From: Bacillota bacterium
GTDB taxonomy: Bacteria > Bacillota > UBA4882 > UBA8346
NCBI GenBank assembly: GCA_023392595.1
Contig: JAEVYU010000046.1
Span: forward strand, 62,001-126,000
Direction of reading: 5' to 3'
Length of the DNA stretch: 64,000 nucleotides
Part shown: positions 34,128 through 41,759 of the stretch, piece after piece
Position numbering within the stretch: the first letter of the stretch is position 1
Layout of the letters: the number at the start of each line of letters is the position of its first letter
Translations under genes and position numbers: made by a program
The notes under the pieces: model-generated
Databases searched by the model: none
What the model was told of the DNA's origin: nothing
The model's input: the letters and a program-made list of their open reading frames with translations, nothing else

Positions 34128-34749
34128 AATGAAACTTACGGACAAGGCCCACAACTTTTCCTAAAATTTGAACATTCTTGGCAATAATCGGTTCGTAACG
34201 CTCGTTTTCCGGCTGTAACCGGATGTGATTTTGTTCTTTAAAAAACCTCTTTACAGTCGCTTGATCTTCCAAAAGAGCTACCACAATTTCCCCATTGCTC
34301 GCCGTTGATTCTTTATTGACAATGACCAGATCGCCATCAAATATTCCGGCGTTAACCATACTTTCACCTTTAACCCGCAACATAAATACATCTTCTGTAC
34401 GAGTAAAATCTTTAGGAATTGGGAAATAATCTTGAATATTTTGTTCCGCTAAAATGGGTTCCCCGGCGGTAACCGCTCCGACAATCGGCACATTAATCAT
34501 ATCTTTAAACAACCGTTCATGAAAAGAATCGGATCCGCCGTATAAAACTTCAATAGCTCTGGGTTTGGTTGGGTCGCGGCGGAGATAACCGAGTTGCTCA
34601 AGTTTTTCCAGTTGCGCATGAACGGAGGAGCTTGAACTCAAACCGACAGCTTCGCCGATTTCTCGAACCGACGGCGGATATCCCTTTTTTTCAACTTCTT
34701 TAAGGATAAAATCCATAATTTCTTGCTGACGTTCAGTCAAATCGTCCAT
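34126..34749 (-). CDS. lexA: LexA repressor
   Basis: 207 residues. SOS repressor that self-cleaves when RecA filaments form. Winged helix: PPSVREIGEAVGLSSSSSVH; cleavage site Ala-Gly in AVTAGEP; catalytic Ser in VKGESMVNAG and Lys in VALLEDQATVKRF. ATG 34749 follows a perfect AAGGAGG ribosome site. The frame is open upstream to 34971 but that part is the promoter region. A LexA box overlaps its -35 region, giving autoregulation. It is divergent from the yneA-like gene. Confidence 0.97.
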   Translation of the reverse strand: MDDLTERQQEIMDFILKEVEKKGYPPSVREIGEAVGLSSSSSVHAQLEKLEQLGYLRRDPTKPRAIEVLYGGSDSFHERLFKDMINVPIVGAVTAGEPILAEQNIQDYFPIPKDFTRTEDVFMLRVKGESMVNAGIFDGDLVIVNKESTASNGEIVVALLEDQATVKRFFKEQNHIRLQPENERYEPIIAKNVQILGKVVGLVRKFH

Positions 34750-34783
34750 TATCACGCCTCCTTTACTATAATTCATCGGCCTC

Positions 34784-34812
34784 ATTATATCATAAAGGAA
34801 AAAAAAATACAA
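34784..34812 (-). promoter_or_regulatory. lexA promoter
   Basis: On the minus strand TTGTAT (34812-34807), 17 bases, TATAAT (34789-34784). The LexA box at 34810-34823 overlaps the -35 element. Confidence 0.75.
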
Positions 34813-34823
34813 ACATTTGTTCG
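34810..34823. promoter_or_regulatory. LexA box 1
   Basis: CGAACAAATGTTTG on the minus strand, matching the Gram-positive SOS consensus CGAACRNRYGTTYG; overlaps the lexA -35 element. Confidence 0.85.
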
Positions 34824-34831
34824 CTTTTTTG

Positions 34832-34860
34832 TTGACTAGAACGAACGTTCGTGTTATGAT
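34832..34860 (+). promoter_or_regulatory. Promoter of the yneA-like gene with LexA box 2 in its spacer
   Basis: TTGACT (34832-34837), 17 bases, TATGAT (34855-34860). The spacer is almost entirely the LexA box AGAACGAACGTTCG (34838-34851), so LexA binding excludes polymerase. Confidence 0.9.
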
Positions 34861-34869
34861 TAATTCAGC

Positions 34870-34883
34870 AGAACAAATGTTTG
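34870..34883. promoter_or_regulatory. LexA box 3
   Basis: AGAACAAATGTTTG, one base off box 1, just downstream of the yneA-like transcription start. Confidence 0.8.
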
Positions 34884-34904
34884 CATGAAGGAGTTGATTA
34901 CCAT

Positions 34905-35222
34905 ATGAGTGTTTACGTTCAAGGAAGAAAATACCGCTGGTCCTATAAAAAGTTCTTAATCCACCTGGCAATTATCGTAGTTATAATCTCTTTTTGGATG
35001 ATGTATATTTCCAATGTGGCCAAGGCTACAAGCGAAAAAACGACTTATGAAATTACAGTCCGCCATGGAGATACTCTATGGTCGATTGCTCACCGAATTG
35101 CACCTCAATCGGATCCTAGGGCGACCATCAAAAATATAAAAAATATAAACCAGATTTCAAAAAGCGATTTAATTGCCGGACAAAAGTTAGAAATTGAAAT
35201 TGCAGGAAATACCGATATTTGA
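34905..35222 (+). CDS. yneA: YneA-like SOS cell-division inhibitor with LysM domain
   Basis: 105 residues from ATG 34905 (GGAG upstream). An N-terminal helix (about 19-40) anchors it in the membrane and a C-terminal LysM domain follows (ITVRHGDTLWSIAHRI, ISKSDLIAGQKLEIEI). This is the plan of Bacillus YneA, which halts septation during DNA damage and is likewise divergent from lexA. Two LexA boxes cover its promoter. Function is inferred from architecture and position, both strong. Confidence 0.85.
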   Translation: MSVYVQGRKYRWSYKKFLIHLAIIVVIISFWMMYISNVAKATSEKTTYEITVRHGDTLWSIAHRIAPQSDPRATIKNIKNINQISKSDLIAGQKLEIEIAGNTDI

Positions 35223-35279
35223 AATGAACCAACGAAATTTAGGTCGATTAATTATTCGATACGGGAAAGGATAATAACT

Positions 35280-35420
35280 ATGAATCGGAAAAAAAATACG
35301 ATTGCCAATAATTTGAAAATTGATTTTGAGATCCGCCATAAAGAATTAATCTATATGAGCAATTATATGGCTATGATTATTAATAAAGAACAATTGGCCG
35401 CTATGAAAATAACAGGATAA
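35280..35420 (+). CDS. Small protein of 46 residues in the SOS unit, unknown
   Basis: ATG 35280 has AAAGGATAA upstream and lies 57 bases after the yneA-like stop, before the terminator at 35462-35497, so it should be cotranscribed and SOS-induced. The product is polar with an RHKELIYMSNYMAMIINKEQ stretch; the YMSNYM part is Met-rich. In Bacillus, yneA is followed by yneB (a resolvase) and ynzC, which is also small, but I see no clear similarity. Function unknown. Confidence 0.55.
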   Translation: MNRKKNTIANNLKIDFEIRHKELIYMSNYMAMIINKEQLAAMKITG

Positions 35421-35461
35421 TGTCGTTTTATTTGTTAAAGCTTAGTTTTCTTTAGCTACTG

Positions 35462-35497
35462 ACACCTTCTTTTAAAAAAATGGAAGGTGTTTTTTTC
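35462..35497 (+). terminator. Terminator of the SOS unit
   Basis: ACACCTTC (35462-35469) pairs with GAAGGTGT (35483-35490), followed by TTTTTTT. Confidence 0.85.
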
Positions 35498-35687
35498 TAT
35501 TTGCAATAGATAAGATGAAATTTTTTATTATTATGGCGGTCGTTATTTCTTTACATTTCAAGAGTCGTATAATACATATTATGTAAACTAAAAAATTTTA
35601 CGTAGCTGATCTTAAATTTGTTTGCTCCTTGTTGAAGGATTTTTTTAGAAAGAAAAAGAAAGTTATGTTGACAAGGAGATGAAGTTT

Positions 35688-36113
35688 ATGAAAAGGTTTA
35701 TAGTTATCGTATTGCTTGTCTTCATAATTTGTTCAATGGGGTTGTGTAATAATAATAATCCATATGTTGGGAACTGGAAAGGGGTAATTTCCTTTGGGAC
35801 TTCTCCATCAAATGGCTATTATAATTTTAAAATCCTTTACTTAAAAACTAATGAAGTTGGAAAATCCGAAGGAGCTATTACCTCTCAAGACTCTTCCGAT
35901 TCTCCAGCGTCAATAATAAGAATTGAAGGAACTTGTTCGCGAGATGGAAGCTTTTCTTATACATTTCTTAATGAAAGAGGAATTCCAATTTATTATATTT
36001 ATGGTACTTTAAATAACTTTGCGAGTGAAAACATCAATGGATTATTTTATTGGAGACTTTTTGTTTCGGATAAAATTGAAAGTCAAGGAACAATAACTTT
36101 AATTAAAGCCTAA
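35688..36113 (+). CDS. Secreted protein of unknown function
   Basis: 141 residues from ATG 35688, nine bases after GGAG (the ATG at 35679 directly abuts the GGAG and is too close). Signal peptide FIVIVLLVFIICSMGLC; the Cys after GL is a poor lipobox, so processing is uncertain. The mature part is beta-rich with NPYVGNWKGVISF and EGTCSRDGSFSYTF, resembling small extracellular beta-barrel proteins. AT-rich and alone. No family recognised. A small hairpin with T-run (35626-35646) lies in its leader. Confidence 0.7.
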   Translation: MKRFIVIVLLVFIICSMGLCNNNNPYVGNWKGVISFGTSPSNGYYNFKILYLKTNEVGKSEGAITSQDSSDSPASIIRIEGTCSRDGSFSYTFLNERGIPIYYIYGTLNNFASENINGLFYWRLFVSDKIESQGTITLIKA

Positions 36114-36139
36114 AGTTGTCAATGATTAATTATTACTTA

Positions 36140-36173
36140 ACAAACATCCTTATACTTTCGATGTTTGTTTTTC
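36140..36173 (+). terminator. Terminator after the secreted-protein gene
   Basis: ACAAACATC (36140-36148) pairs with GATGTTTGT (36160-36168), followed by TTTTTC. It overlaps the last hcp codons on the other strand. Confidence 0.65.
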
Positions 36174-37799
36174 TCCAAGAATATCGGCAATATCTTCATC
36201 CGGAGTCTTGATTGGTTTGATTCCGAAATTTTGCACCAAAACATCGAATACATTTTTGGAAATGAACGGCGGAAGACTCGGACCTAACCGGATATCCTTA
36301 ATGCCCAAATGAAGTAAAGTGAGGAGAATAGCAACCGCTTTTTGTTCATACCATGATAAAACCAAAGAAAGCGGCAGCTCGTTCACCCCGCAATGAAAGG
36401 CATCGGCCAGGGCCAAGGCGATCTTAACCGCCGAATATGCGTCATTACATTGACCAACATCCAACAATCTGGGTATGTCTCCGATTTGCCCCAAATTCTT
36501 GTCGAAGAAACGGAATTTCCCGCAAGCTAGTGTTAAAACGACCGTATTTTTCGGAAGTTTCTCCACCAATTCCGTATAGTAATTTCGCCCAGGTTTTGCG
36601 CCGTCACAGCCTCCAACCAAGACAAAATGTTGAATCGCCCCTGTTTTTACTCCTTCAATCACTTTATCGGCAATACTTAAAACGGTATTATGGCCAAAGC
36701 CCACCATCACGCTACCTTTATCCTCATCTGCAGGAAAACCAGGCATGGATGAAGCTTTTTCAATAACTTCGGTGAATTCTCCGTTTTTGACATGATGGAC
36801 ACTTTTCCAGCCGACCATTCCTGTAGTAAAAATGTTTTCCCGATAAACCTCTTTTGGTTCCTGTAGACAGTTGGTGGTCATTAAAATGGCTCCGGGAAAT
36901 TTTTCAAATTCCTGACGCTGATTCTGCCATGCCGTGCCAAAATGACCGTATAGATGAGAATATTTCTTTAACTCCGGGTAGCCGTGGGCCGGAAGCATCT
37001 CTCCATGGGTGTAAATGTCAATTCCTTTTCCTTCGGTTTGTTTTAGCAAAGTCGCTATATCTTTTAAATCATGTCCGGAAACCAGGATGCATTTTCCTTT
37101 GCGGTGTCCCAGCGGGACCTTGGTTGGAACCGGATGCCCATAGGTATTGGTATTAGCCCTATCTAGCAATTCCAAAGCAATGAAATTAATCTCCCCGCAT
37201 TTTAAGGCCATGGCTACCCAATCATTTAACGTAAGGTCCATTTTTGGCAATGAAGCCAAGGCTTCTTGAATAAATGCATAAACCCGATCGTCTTCCTGCC
37301 CGAGAATTGCCGCATGATCGGCGTAGGCTGCAGTTCCCTTAATTCCAAAGACCAGTATTTGTTGGACAGATTGAGTATCCTTATCAAGTTTTGGGTTCCA
37401 CACCTGGCCGACTTCCTGACCTTGCTTAATCAAATCCGATATTGTATTAGACGGCTTAAATGTTGTTGCCGGATCTTCAAAGTTCGTTTTTCCAACGGTG
37501 TTAACGACTTTTTCTTTGAGCTTGTCCCGATACTCCACAGTTCGATTAATTAATTCCTGAAAACGGGATTCATCAAAATTAACGTTGGTCAACGTGCTAA
37601 ATATAGCTTTGCAGATAAACCGGTTCACTTCGATGTCGTTAACTCCAACCCGGCGTCCCTCCATTGCCAAATGGCAAAGTCCTCTCACTGCGTGCATTAG
37701 TAAATCCTGTAAGTCTGCCAGGTTAGCTGTTTTTCCACAAACGCCTTTAGCAGTACATGCTTCACCTTTTGCTGTCTGTTCACATTGATTGCAGAACAT
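36150..37799 (-). CDS. hcp: Hybrid cluster protein (hydroxylamine reductase)
   Basis: 549 residues from ATG 37799, with AAGGAGAGG upstream. N-terminal cysteines CNQCEQTAKGEACTAKGVCG bind a [4Fe-4S] or [4Fe-4S]-type cluster; ligands for the hybrid cluster appear in HGEMLPAHGYP, TTNCLQEP, VGGCDGAKPGR, LACGKFRF and DVGQCNDAYSA. The protein is thought to reduce hydroxylamine or NO in anaerobes. A three-codon ORF with perfect ribosome site lies in the leader (ATG 37883). The frame is open to 37871 but the ATG 37799 start fits the family. Confidence 0.96.
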   Translation of the reverse strand: MFCNQCEQTAKGEACTAKGVCGKTANLADLQDLLMHAVRGLCHLAMEGRRVGVNDIEVNRFICKAIFSTLTNVNFDESRFQELINRTVEYRDKLKEKVVNTVGKTNFEDPATTFKPSNTISDLIKQGQEVGQVWNPKLDKDTQSVQQILVFGIKGTAAYADHAAILGQEDDRVYAFIQEALASLPKMDLTLNDWVAMALKCGEINFIALELLDRANTNTYGHPVPTKVPLGHRKGKCILVSGHDLKDIATLLKQTEGKGIDIYTHGEMLPAHGYPELKKYSHLYGHFGTAWQNQRQEFEKFPGAILMTTNCLQEPKEVYRENIFTTGMVGWKSVHHVKNGEFTEVIEKASSMPGFPADEDKGSVMVGFGHNTVLSIADKVIEGVKTGAIQHFVLVGGCDGAKPGRNYYTELVEKLPKNTVVLTLACGKFRFFDKNLGQIGDIPRLLDVGQCNDAYSAVKIALALADAFHCGVNELPLSLVLSWYEQKAVAILLTLLHLGIKDIRLGPSLPPFISKNVFDVLVQNFGIKPIKTPDEDIADILGEKQTSKV

Positions 37800-37901
37800 G
37801 AATATCCTCTCCTTTTCATCAGCAATACTTTTTCCCTCCGATATTGAATATATTCCCCGTCTACGCAACACTTATTTACCCATATACACCTCCTTGAGGC
37901 C

Positions 37902-37940
37902 GACCAAAAAGGAAACCCATTCCGATAGAACCGGAATGGG
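37902..37940 (-). terminator. pflB-pflA terminator
   Basis: On the minus strand CCCATTCCG-loop-CGGAATGGG followed by TTTCCTTTTT; 40 bases after the pflA stop. Confidence 0.85.
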
Positions 37941-37981
37941 CAATGAACGGTGAAAATTTTATTGTACGGTAGATAAATTCA

Positions 37982-38704
37982 TCAAATATTTAATTTATAT
38001 TTCGCAAAAAGTTCCCGAATCCGCCGGAGCGATTCTTCGGTCGGTGGAGGGGTATTCTTTAACTCATAATCGAACCCCAGTTGCTCCCATTTATATTCAC
38101 CCATCTTGTGAAAAGGGAGCATTTCAACTCGCTTTACGACCGAGTATTGGGCAATCCAGCACGCTAACCGTTCCAGATCCTGCAAATCATCGGTTAGCCC
38201 CGGCACGATTACCTGGCGAATCCATACTTCCTTACCTGTCTGCTGGCAGTAGTCCAGCAATCGCAGGGAATTCTTATTGCCTTGACCAGTGAGAGCCCGG
38301 CATTTTTCATCATCAATGTGTTTAATATCCAGTAAGATAAGTTGTGCAACGTCAATTGCCGACCGTGCCGGTTCCAGCGGTATCCCTCCCCCGGTATCTA
38401 TAGCTGTGTGCAACCGATGGGCTGAGCACCGCCGTAAAACTTCAGCGGCAAACTCCGCTTGCATTAGCGGTTCACCTCCACTTAGGGTTACTCCGCCGTT
38501 TCTGAGAAAGTTTTTATATTGAAGAATATCGGAAACCAATTTCTCCACAGTATAGGATATTCCCATTCCAATTTCACATTGCCAAGAATCGGGATTGTGA
38601 CAAAATTTACAACGCAAAGGGCAACCTTGAAAGAATACCACATAGCGCAGCCCGGGGCCGTCAACTGTACTACCGGTTTCAATAGAATGGATATAACCTG
38701 TCAT
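37982..38704 (-). CDS. pflA: Pyruvate formate-lyase-activating enzyme
   Basis: 240 residues. Radical SAM enzyme that makes the glycyl radical on PflB. CxxxCxxC as CPLRCKFC (C28, C32, C35), then HNPDSW, and VTLSGGEP with GVTL upstream. IHSIETGSTVDGPGLR at the N-terminus is diagnostic of PflA. It follows pflB by 71 bases and precedes the terminator at 37902-37940. Confidence 0.96.
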   Translation of the reverse strand: MTGYIHSIETGSTVDGPGLRYVVFFQGCPLRCKFCHNPDSWQCEIGMGISYTVEKLVSDILQYKNFLRNGGVTLSGGEPLMQAEFAAEVLRRCSAHRLHTAIDTGGGIPLEPARSAIDVAQLILLDIKHIDDEKCRALTGQGNKNSLRLLDYCQQTGKEVWIRQVIVPGLTDDLQDLERLACWIAQYSVVKRVEMLPFHKMGEYKWEQLGFDYELKNTPPPTEESLRRIRELFAKYKLNI

Positions 38705-38775
38705 ATGGGAACACCTCCTCTACCCTTTCAGTGAATCAAACGAATGGTCGTTAGAGGAATTGATGCGTTACTAAC

Positions 38776-40995
38776 TTAAAACCGCTCGTGGAAGGTCCGG
38801 TTAATTACATCCAATTGCTGCTCACGATTGAGCTTAATAAAGTTTACCGCATAACCGGAGACCCGAATCGTTAATTGCGGGTATTTTTCCGGATGATCCA
38901 TCGCGTCGATCAGGAGTTCTTTGTTTAAAACATTGACATTGATATGATGCCCGCCTTCACTGAAGTAGCCGTCCATTAATTGATAAAGGTTTGTGTAACG
39001 TTCGGCCTCGGTCTTTCCCAATGCAGTTGGGACAATTGAGAATGTATAAGAGATCCCGTCCTCGCTCGAATCATATGGCAGCTTTGCGACGGAAGCCATT
39101 GATGCCAGAGAACCCTTGGTATCCCGTTTATGCATCGGATTCGCCCCTGGAGCAAACGGTTCGCCTTTTTTACGACCATCCGGTGTACTACCTGTCTTTT
39201 TTCCATAGACTACATTCGAGGTAATCGTCAGGATTGAAAGCGTCGGTTTGCTGTGCCGGTATGTTTTATGTTTGCTTAACTTATTCATGAAACTTTTCAC
39301 CAATTCCACTGCGATCTCGTCGACTGCCGGATCGTTATTACCGAATTTCGGATAGTCCCCTTCGATCTCATAATCGGTGGCTAAACCCTTGTCATTGCGG
39401 ATGGGCTTAACCCGGGCGTACTTGATGGCGGAGAGCGAGTCGACCGCTACCGATAATCCGGCAATTCCGCAGGCGGACGTGCGCAGGATTTCCTCATCGT
39501 GAAGGGCCATCTCAATCCGTTCATAACTATATTTATCGTGCATGTAATGAATGATGTTTAACGTATTGATATAAAGCTTGGCTAACCAATCCATCATCTG
39601 CTCAAAACGTTCCGAAACTTCCTGATAGTCCAGATATTCACCGCTAAGCGGCGCTAAATCCGGCCCGATTTGTTCGCCGTAGATTTCATCTTTGCCGCCG
39701 TTAATCGCATAGAGTAACGCTTTAGCCAGGTTAGCCCGGGCCCCGAAAAACTGCATCTGTTTACCGATCCGCATCGCCGATACGCAGCAAGCAATACCGT
39801 AATCATCGCCAAATTTTTCACGCATCAACTCATCACTTTCATACTGAATCGAAGAAGTCGCTACCGACATTTTTGCACAATATCGTTTAAAAGGCTCCGG
39901 TAACCGCGGCGACCATAGGACCGTCATATTGGGTTCCGGGGCCGGTCCCAAGTTAGTTAAGGTGTGCAGAAAGCGGTAAGTCATCTTTGTTATCATATGA
40001 CGGCCATCAGTTCCGATTCCACCCAAGGACTCCGTTACCCAAGTTGGATCACCGGAAAAGAGTTCGTCATAGGAAGGCGTTCGTAAAAAACGCACCATCC
40101 GCAGTTTAATTACAAAATGGTCAACCAGTTCTTGAATTTTAGCTTCGTTGAATCTTCCTTCCCGAAGATCCCGTTCCGAGTAAACATCTAAAAAGGTTGA
40201 CACCCGCCCCAGGCTCATTGCCGCGCCATTTTGTTCCTTGATTGCGGCCAGATATCCGAAGTAAAGCCATTGAATGGCCTCTTTGGTATCCGTAGCGGGC
40301 CGGCTGATATCGAAGCCGTAACCGGTTGCCATTTGTTTTAACTCTTCCAGCGCCCGGATTTGTTCGGAGAGTTCCTCTCGTTGCTGAATCACCTGAGAGT
40401 CCATGATATCAAAAACATAATTGGTTTTGGCCGCTTTCTTCTGGGCGATCAAATAATCGACACCATAGAGGGGGACCCGGCGGTAGTCACCGATGATACG
40501 ACCCCGGCCATAGGCATCGGGTAAACCGGTAATAATCCCGCTATGACGGGCTTTCTTCATTTCATCGGTATATGCATCAAAGACGCCGTCGTTATGAGTC
40601 TTACGGTATTTAAACACGTTTTCGACCTCTGGATTTAGTGTTCGCCCATAAGTCTTTAAAGAAGTTTGCACCATCCTAATTCCGCCAAAAGGCATGATGG
40701 CCCGCTTCAGCGGAGCATCGGTTTGAAGCCCGACGATCTCCTCTAGCTCCTTATCAATATATCCCGGCTGGTGGGAGGTGATGGTGGAAATAGTATCCGG
40801 ATCGATATCCAGAATCCCACCTCGGGTCCGTTCCTGGTCCATTAAATTTTTTACCTTAGTCCACAATGTTTGGGTTCGTTGGGTTGGCCCTGCTAAAAAG
40901 CTCTCATCGCCATCATACGGGGTATAATTGGTTTGAATAAAATCCCGGACATTCATTTCATGTCCCCATTTTCCCGGGCTAAACTTGGTATTCAT
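38776..40995 (-). CDS. pflB: Formate acetyltransferase (pyruvate formate-lyase)
   Basis: 739 residues. Pyruvate plus CoA to acetyl-CoA and formate in fermentation. Active cysteines in YGIACCVSAMRIG and the glycyl radical site RVSGYAVNF near residue 714. NVRDFIQTNYTPYDGDESFLAGP begins the protein as in other PflB sequences, supporting ATG 40995, with AAAGGATGGG upstream. A -35/-10 pair (TTGACA at 41183, TATAAT-like about 20 bases on) may drive it. Confidence 0.97.
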   Translation of the reverse strand: MNTKFSPGKWGHEMNVRDFIQTNYTPYDGDESFLAGPTQRTQTLWTKVKNLMDQERTRGGILDIDPDTISTITSHQPGYIDKELEEIVGLQTDAPLKRAIMPFGGIRMVQTSLKTYGRTLNPEVENVFKYRKTHNDGVFDAYTDEMKKARHSGIITGLPDAYGRGRIIGDYRRVPLYGVDYLIAQKKAAKTNYVFDIMDSQVIQQREELSEQIRALEELKQMATGYGFDISRPATDTKEAIQWLYFGYLAAIKEQNGAAMSLGRVSTFLDVYSERDLREGRFNEAKIQELVDHFVIKLRMVRFLRTPSYDELFSGDPTWVTESLGGIGTDGRHMITKMTYRFLHTLTNLGPAPEPNMTVLWSPRLPEPFKRYCAKMSVATSSIQYESDELMREKFGDDYGIACCVSAMRIGKQMQFFGARANLAKALLYAINGGKDEIYGEQIGPDLAPLSGEYLDYQEVSERFEQMMDWLAKLYINTLNIIHYMHDKYSYERIEMALHDEEILRTSACGIAGLSVAVDSLSAIKYARVKPIRNDKGLATDYEIEGDYPKFGNNDPAVDEIAVELVKSFMNKLSKHKTYRHSKPTLSILTITSNVVYGKKTGSTPDGRKKGEPFAPGANPMHKRDTKGSLASMASVAKLPYDSSEDGISYTFSIVPTALGKTEAERYTNLYQLMDGYFSEGGHHINVNVLNKELLIDAMDHPEKYPQLTIRVSGYAVNFIKLNREQQLDVINRTFHERF

Positions 40996-41187
40996 TTTAA
41001 TCCCATCCTTTCGCAGATAAATTGTTACATCTCCAGTAGAGCAACTTTCAGCCTTTTTCGGGATGCAGAGGTCTTTGTTTCTTTAATCCTATCATTAAAA
41101 TGGATTTTGTTTGTTATAAACCGGAAAACTTACGATTTCATTTTTATTAACAATATTATATATTAATATTGGAATGTTTTTGTCAAT

Positions 41188-41216
41188 ACAAAAGCAGCCT
41201 TTCAGGCTGCTTTTGT
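41188..41216 (-). terminator. Terminator of the zinc-finger protein gene
   Basis: Perfect 12-bp palindrome ACAAAAGCAGCC/GGCTGCTTTTGT with a five-base loop, ten bases after the stop on the minus strand. Confidence 0.75.
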
Positions 41217-41225
41217 ATAAATCCC

Positions 41226-41516
41226 TCAAATCTTGAAATTTGAGTTAATGGCATCTTGTAAACATTTCAAACTAATTTTCCCGTCCCAGTCAGTAAAATA
41301 ACAGGGATATTGGGCTTGACAGACGCTGCATTGCAAGTATTGCTTGGCCTCGGTCTGTGTCCGGCTGTCATAGAGGTATGGCAGAAATTCCGTCGTGTTT
41401 TTGAGACCGGGAGCATCTGAGTCAATGTTATAGGAATAAACATAGCTCGCTTCATACTTTATCTGAAAATTTTTGCCCTGACATACCGGACAAACCAAAG
41501 ATTCGATATCATCCAT
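41226..41516 (-). CDS. Small zinc-finger-like protein, unknown
   Basis: 96 residues. Two CxxC pairs, CPVC at about 9-12 and CSVC at about 73-76, could bind one zinc. Between them is an acidic/aromatic stretch including SYVYSYNIDSD. No family is recognised. GAGGAAGACAG precedes its ATG 41516 on the minus strand. It stands alone between the amidase and pflB. Confidence 0.7.
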   Translation of the reverse strand: MDDIESLVCPVCQGKNFQIKYEASYVYSYNIDSDAPGLKNTTEFLPYLYDSRTQTEAKQYLQCSVCQAQYPCYFTDWDGKISLKCLQDAINSNFKI

Positions 41517-41759
41517 CTTCTGTCTTCCTCATTGAATTTGTACTTTTCGCCTTCCAGGTTATTTAAAATATCTTTTCCATAATTGAATAATTCCTTGTTA
41601 AAGAGATCCTAGTTTGAGACTTAGTGTGGATTTCCTTGGTTTTCCTTTAAATTTTTTAATCGATTCTCACCTAATTTGTATGGTTGAACTGGATTTTTTG
41701 ACATAACTTATTTTTTGACTAAACCAGCTTGTCTATACAATGAATCGGTAAATTCCTTA

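Noticed and set aside
41100..41190. Rex-type TTGTTAA...TTAACAA operator before pflB
   Set aside because: Only one half-site (TTGTTAA) is present; the partner half does not match.
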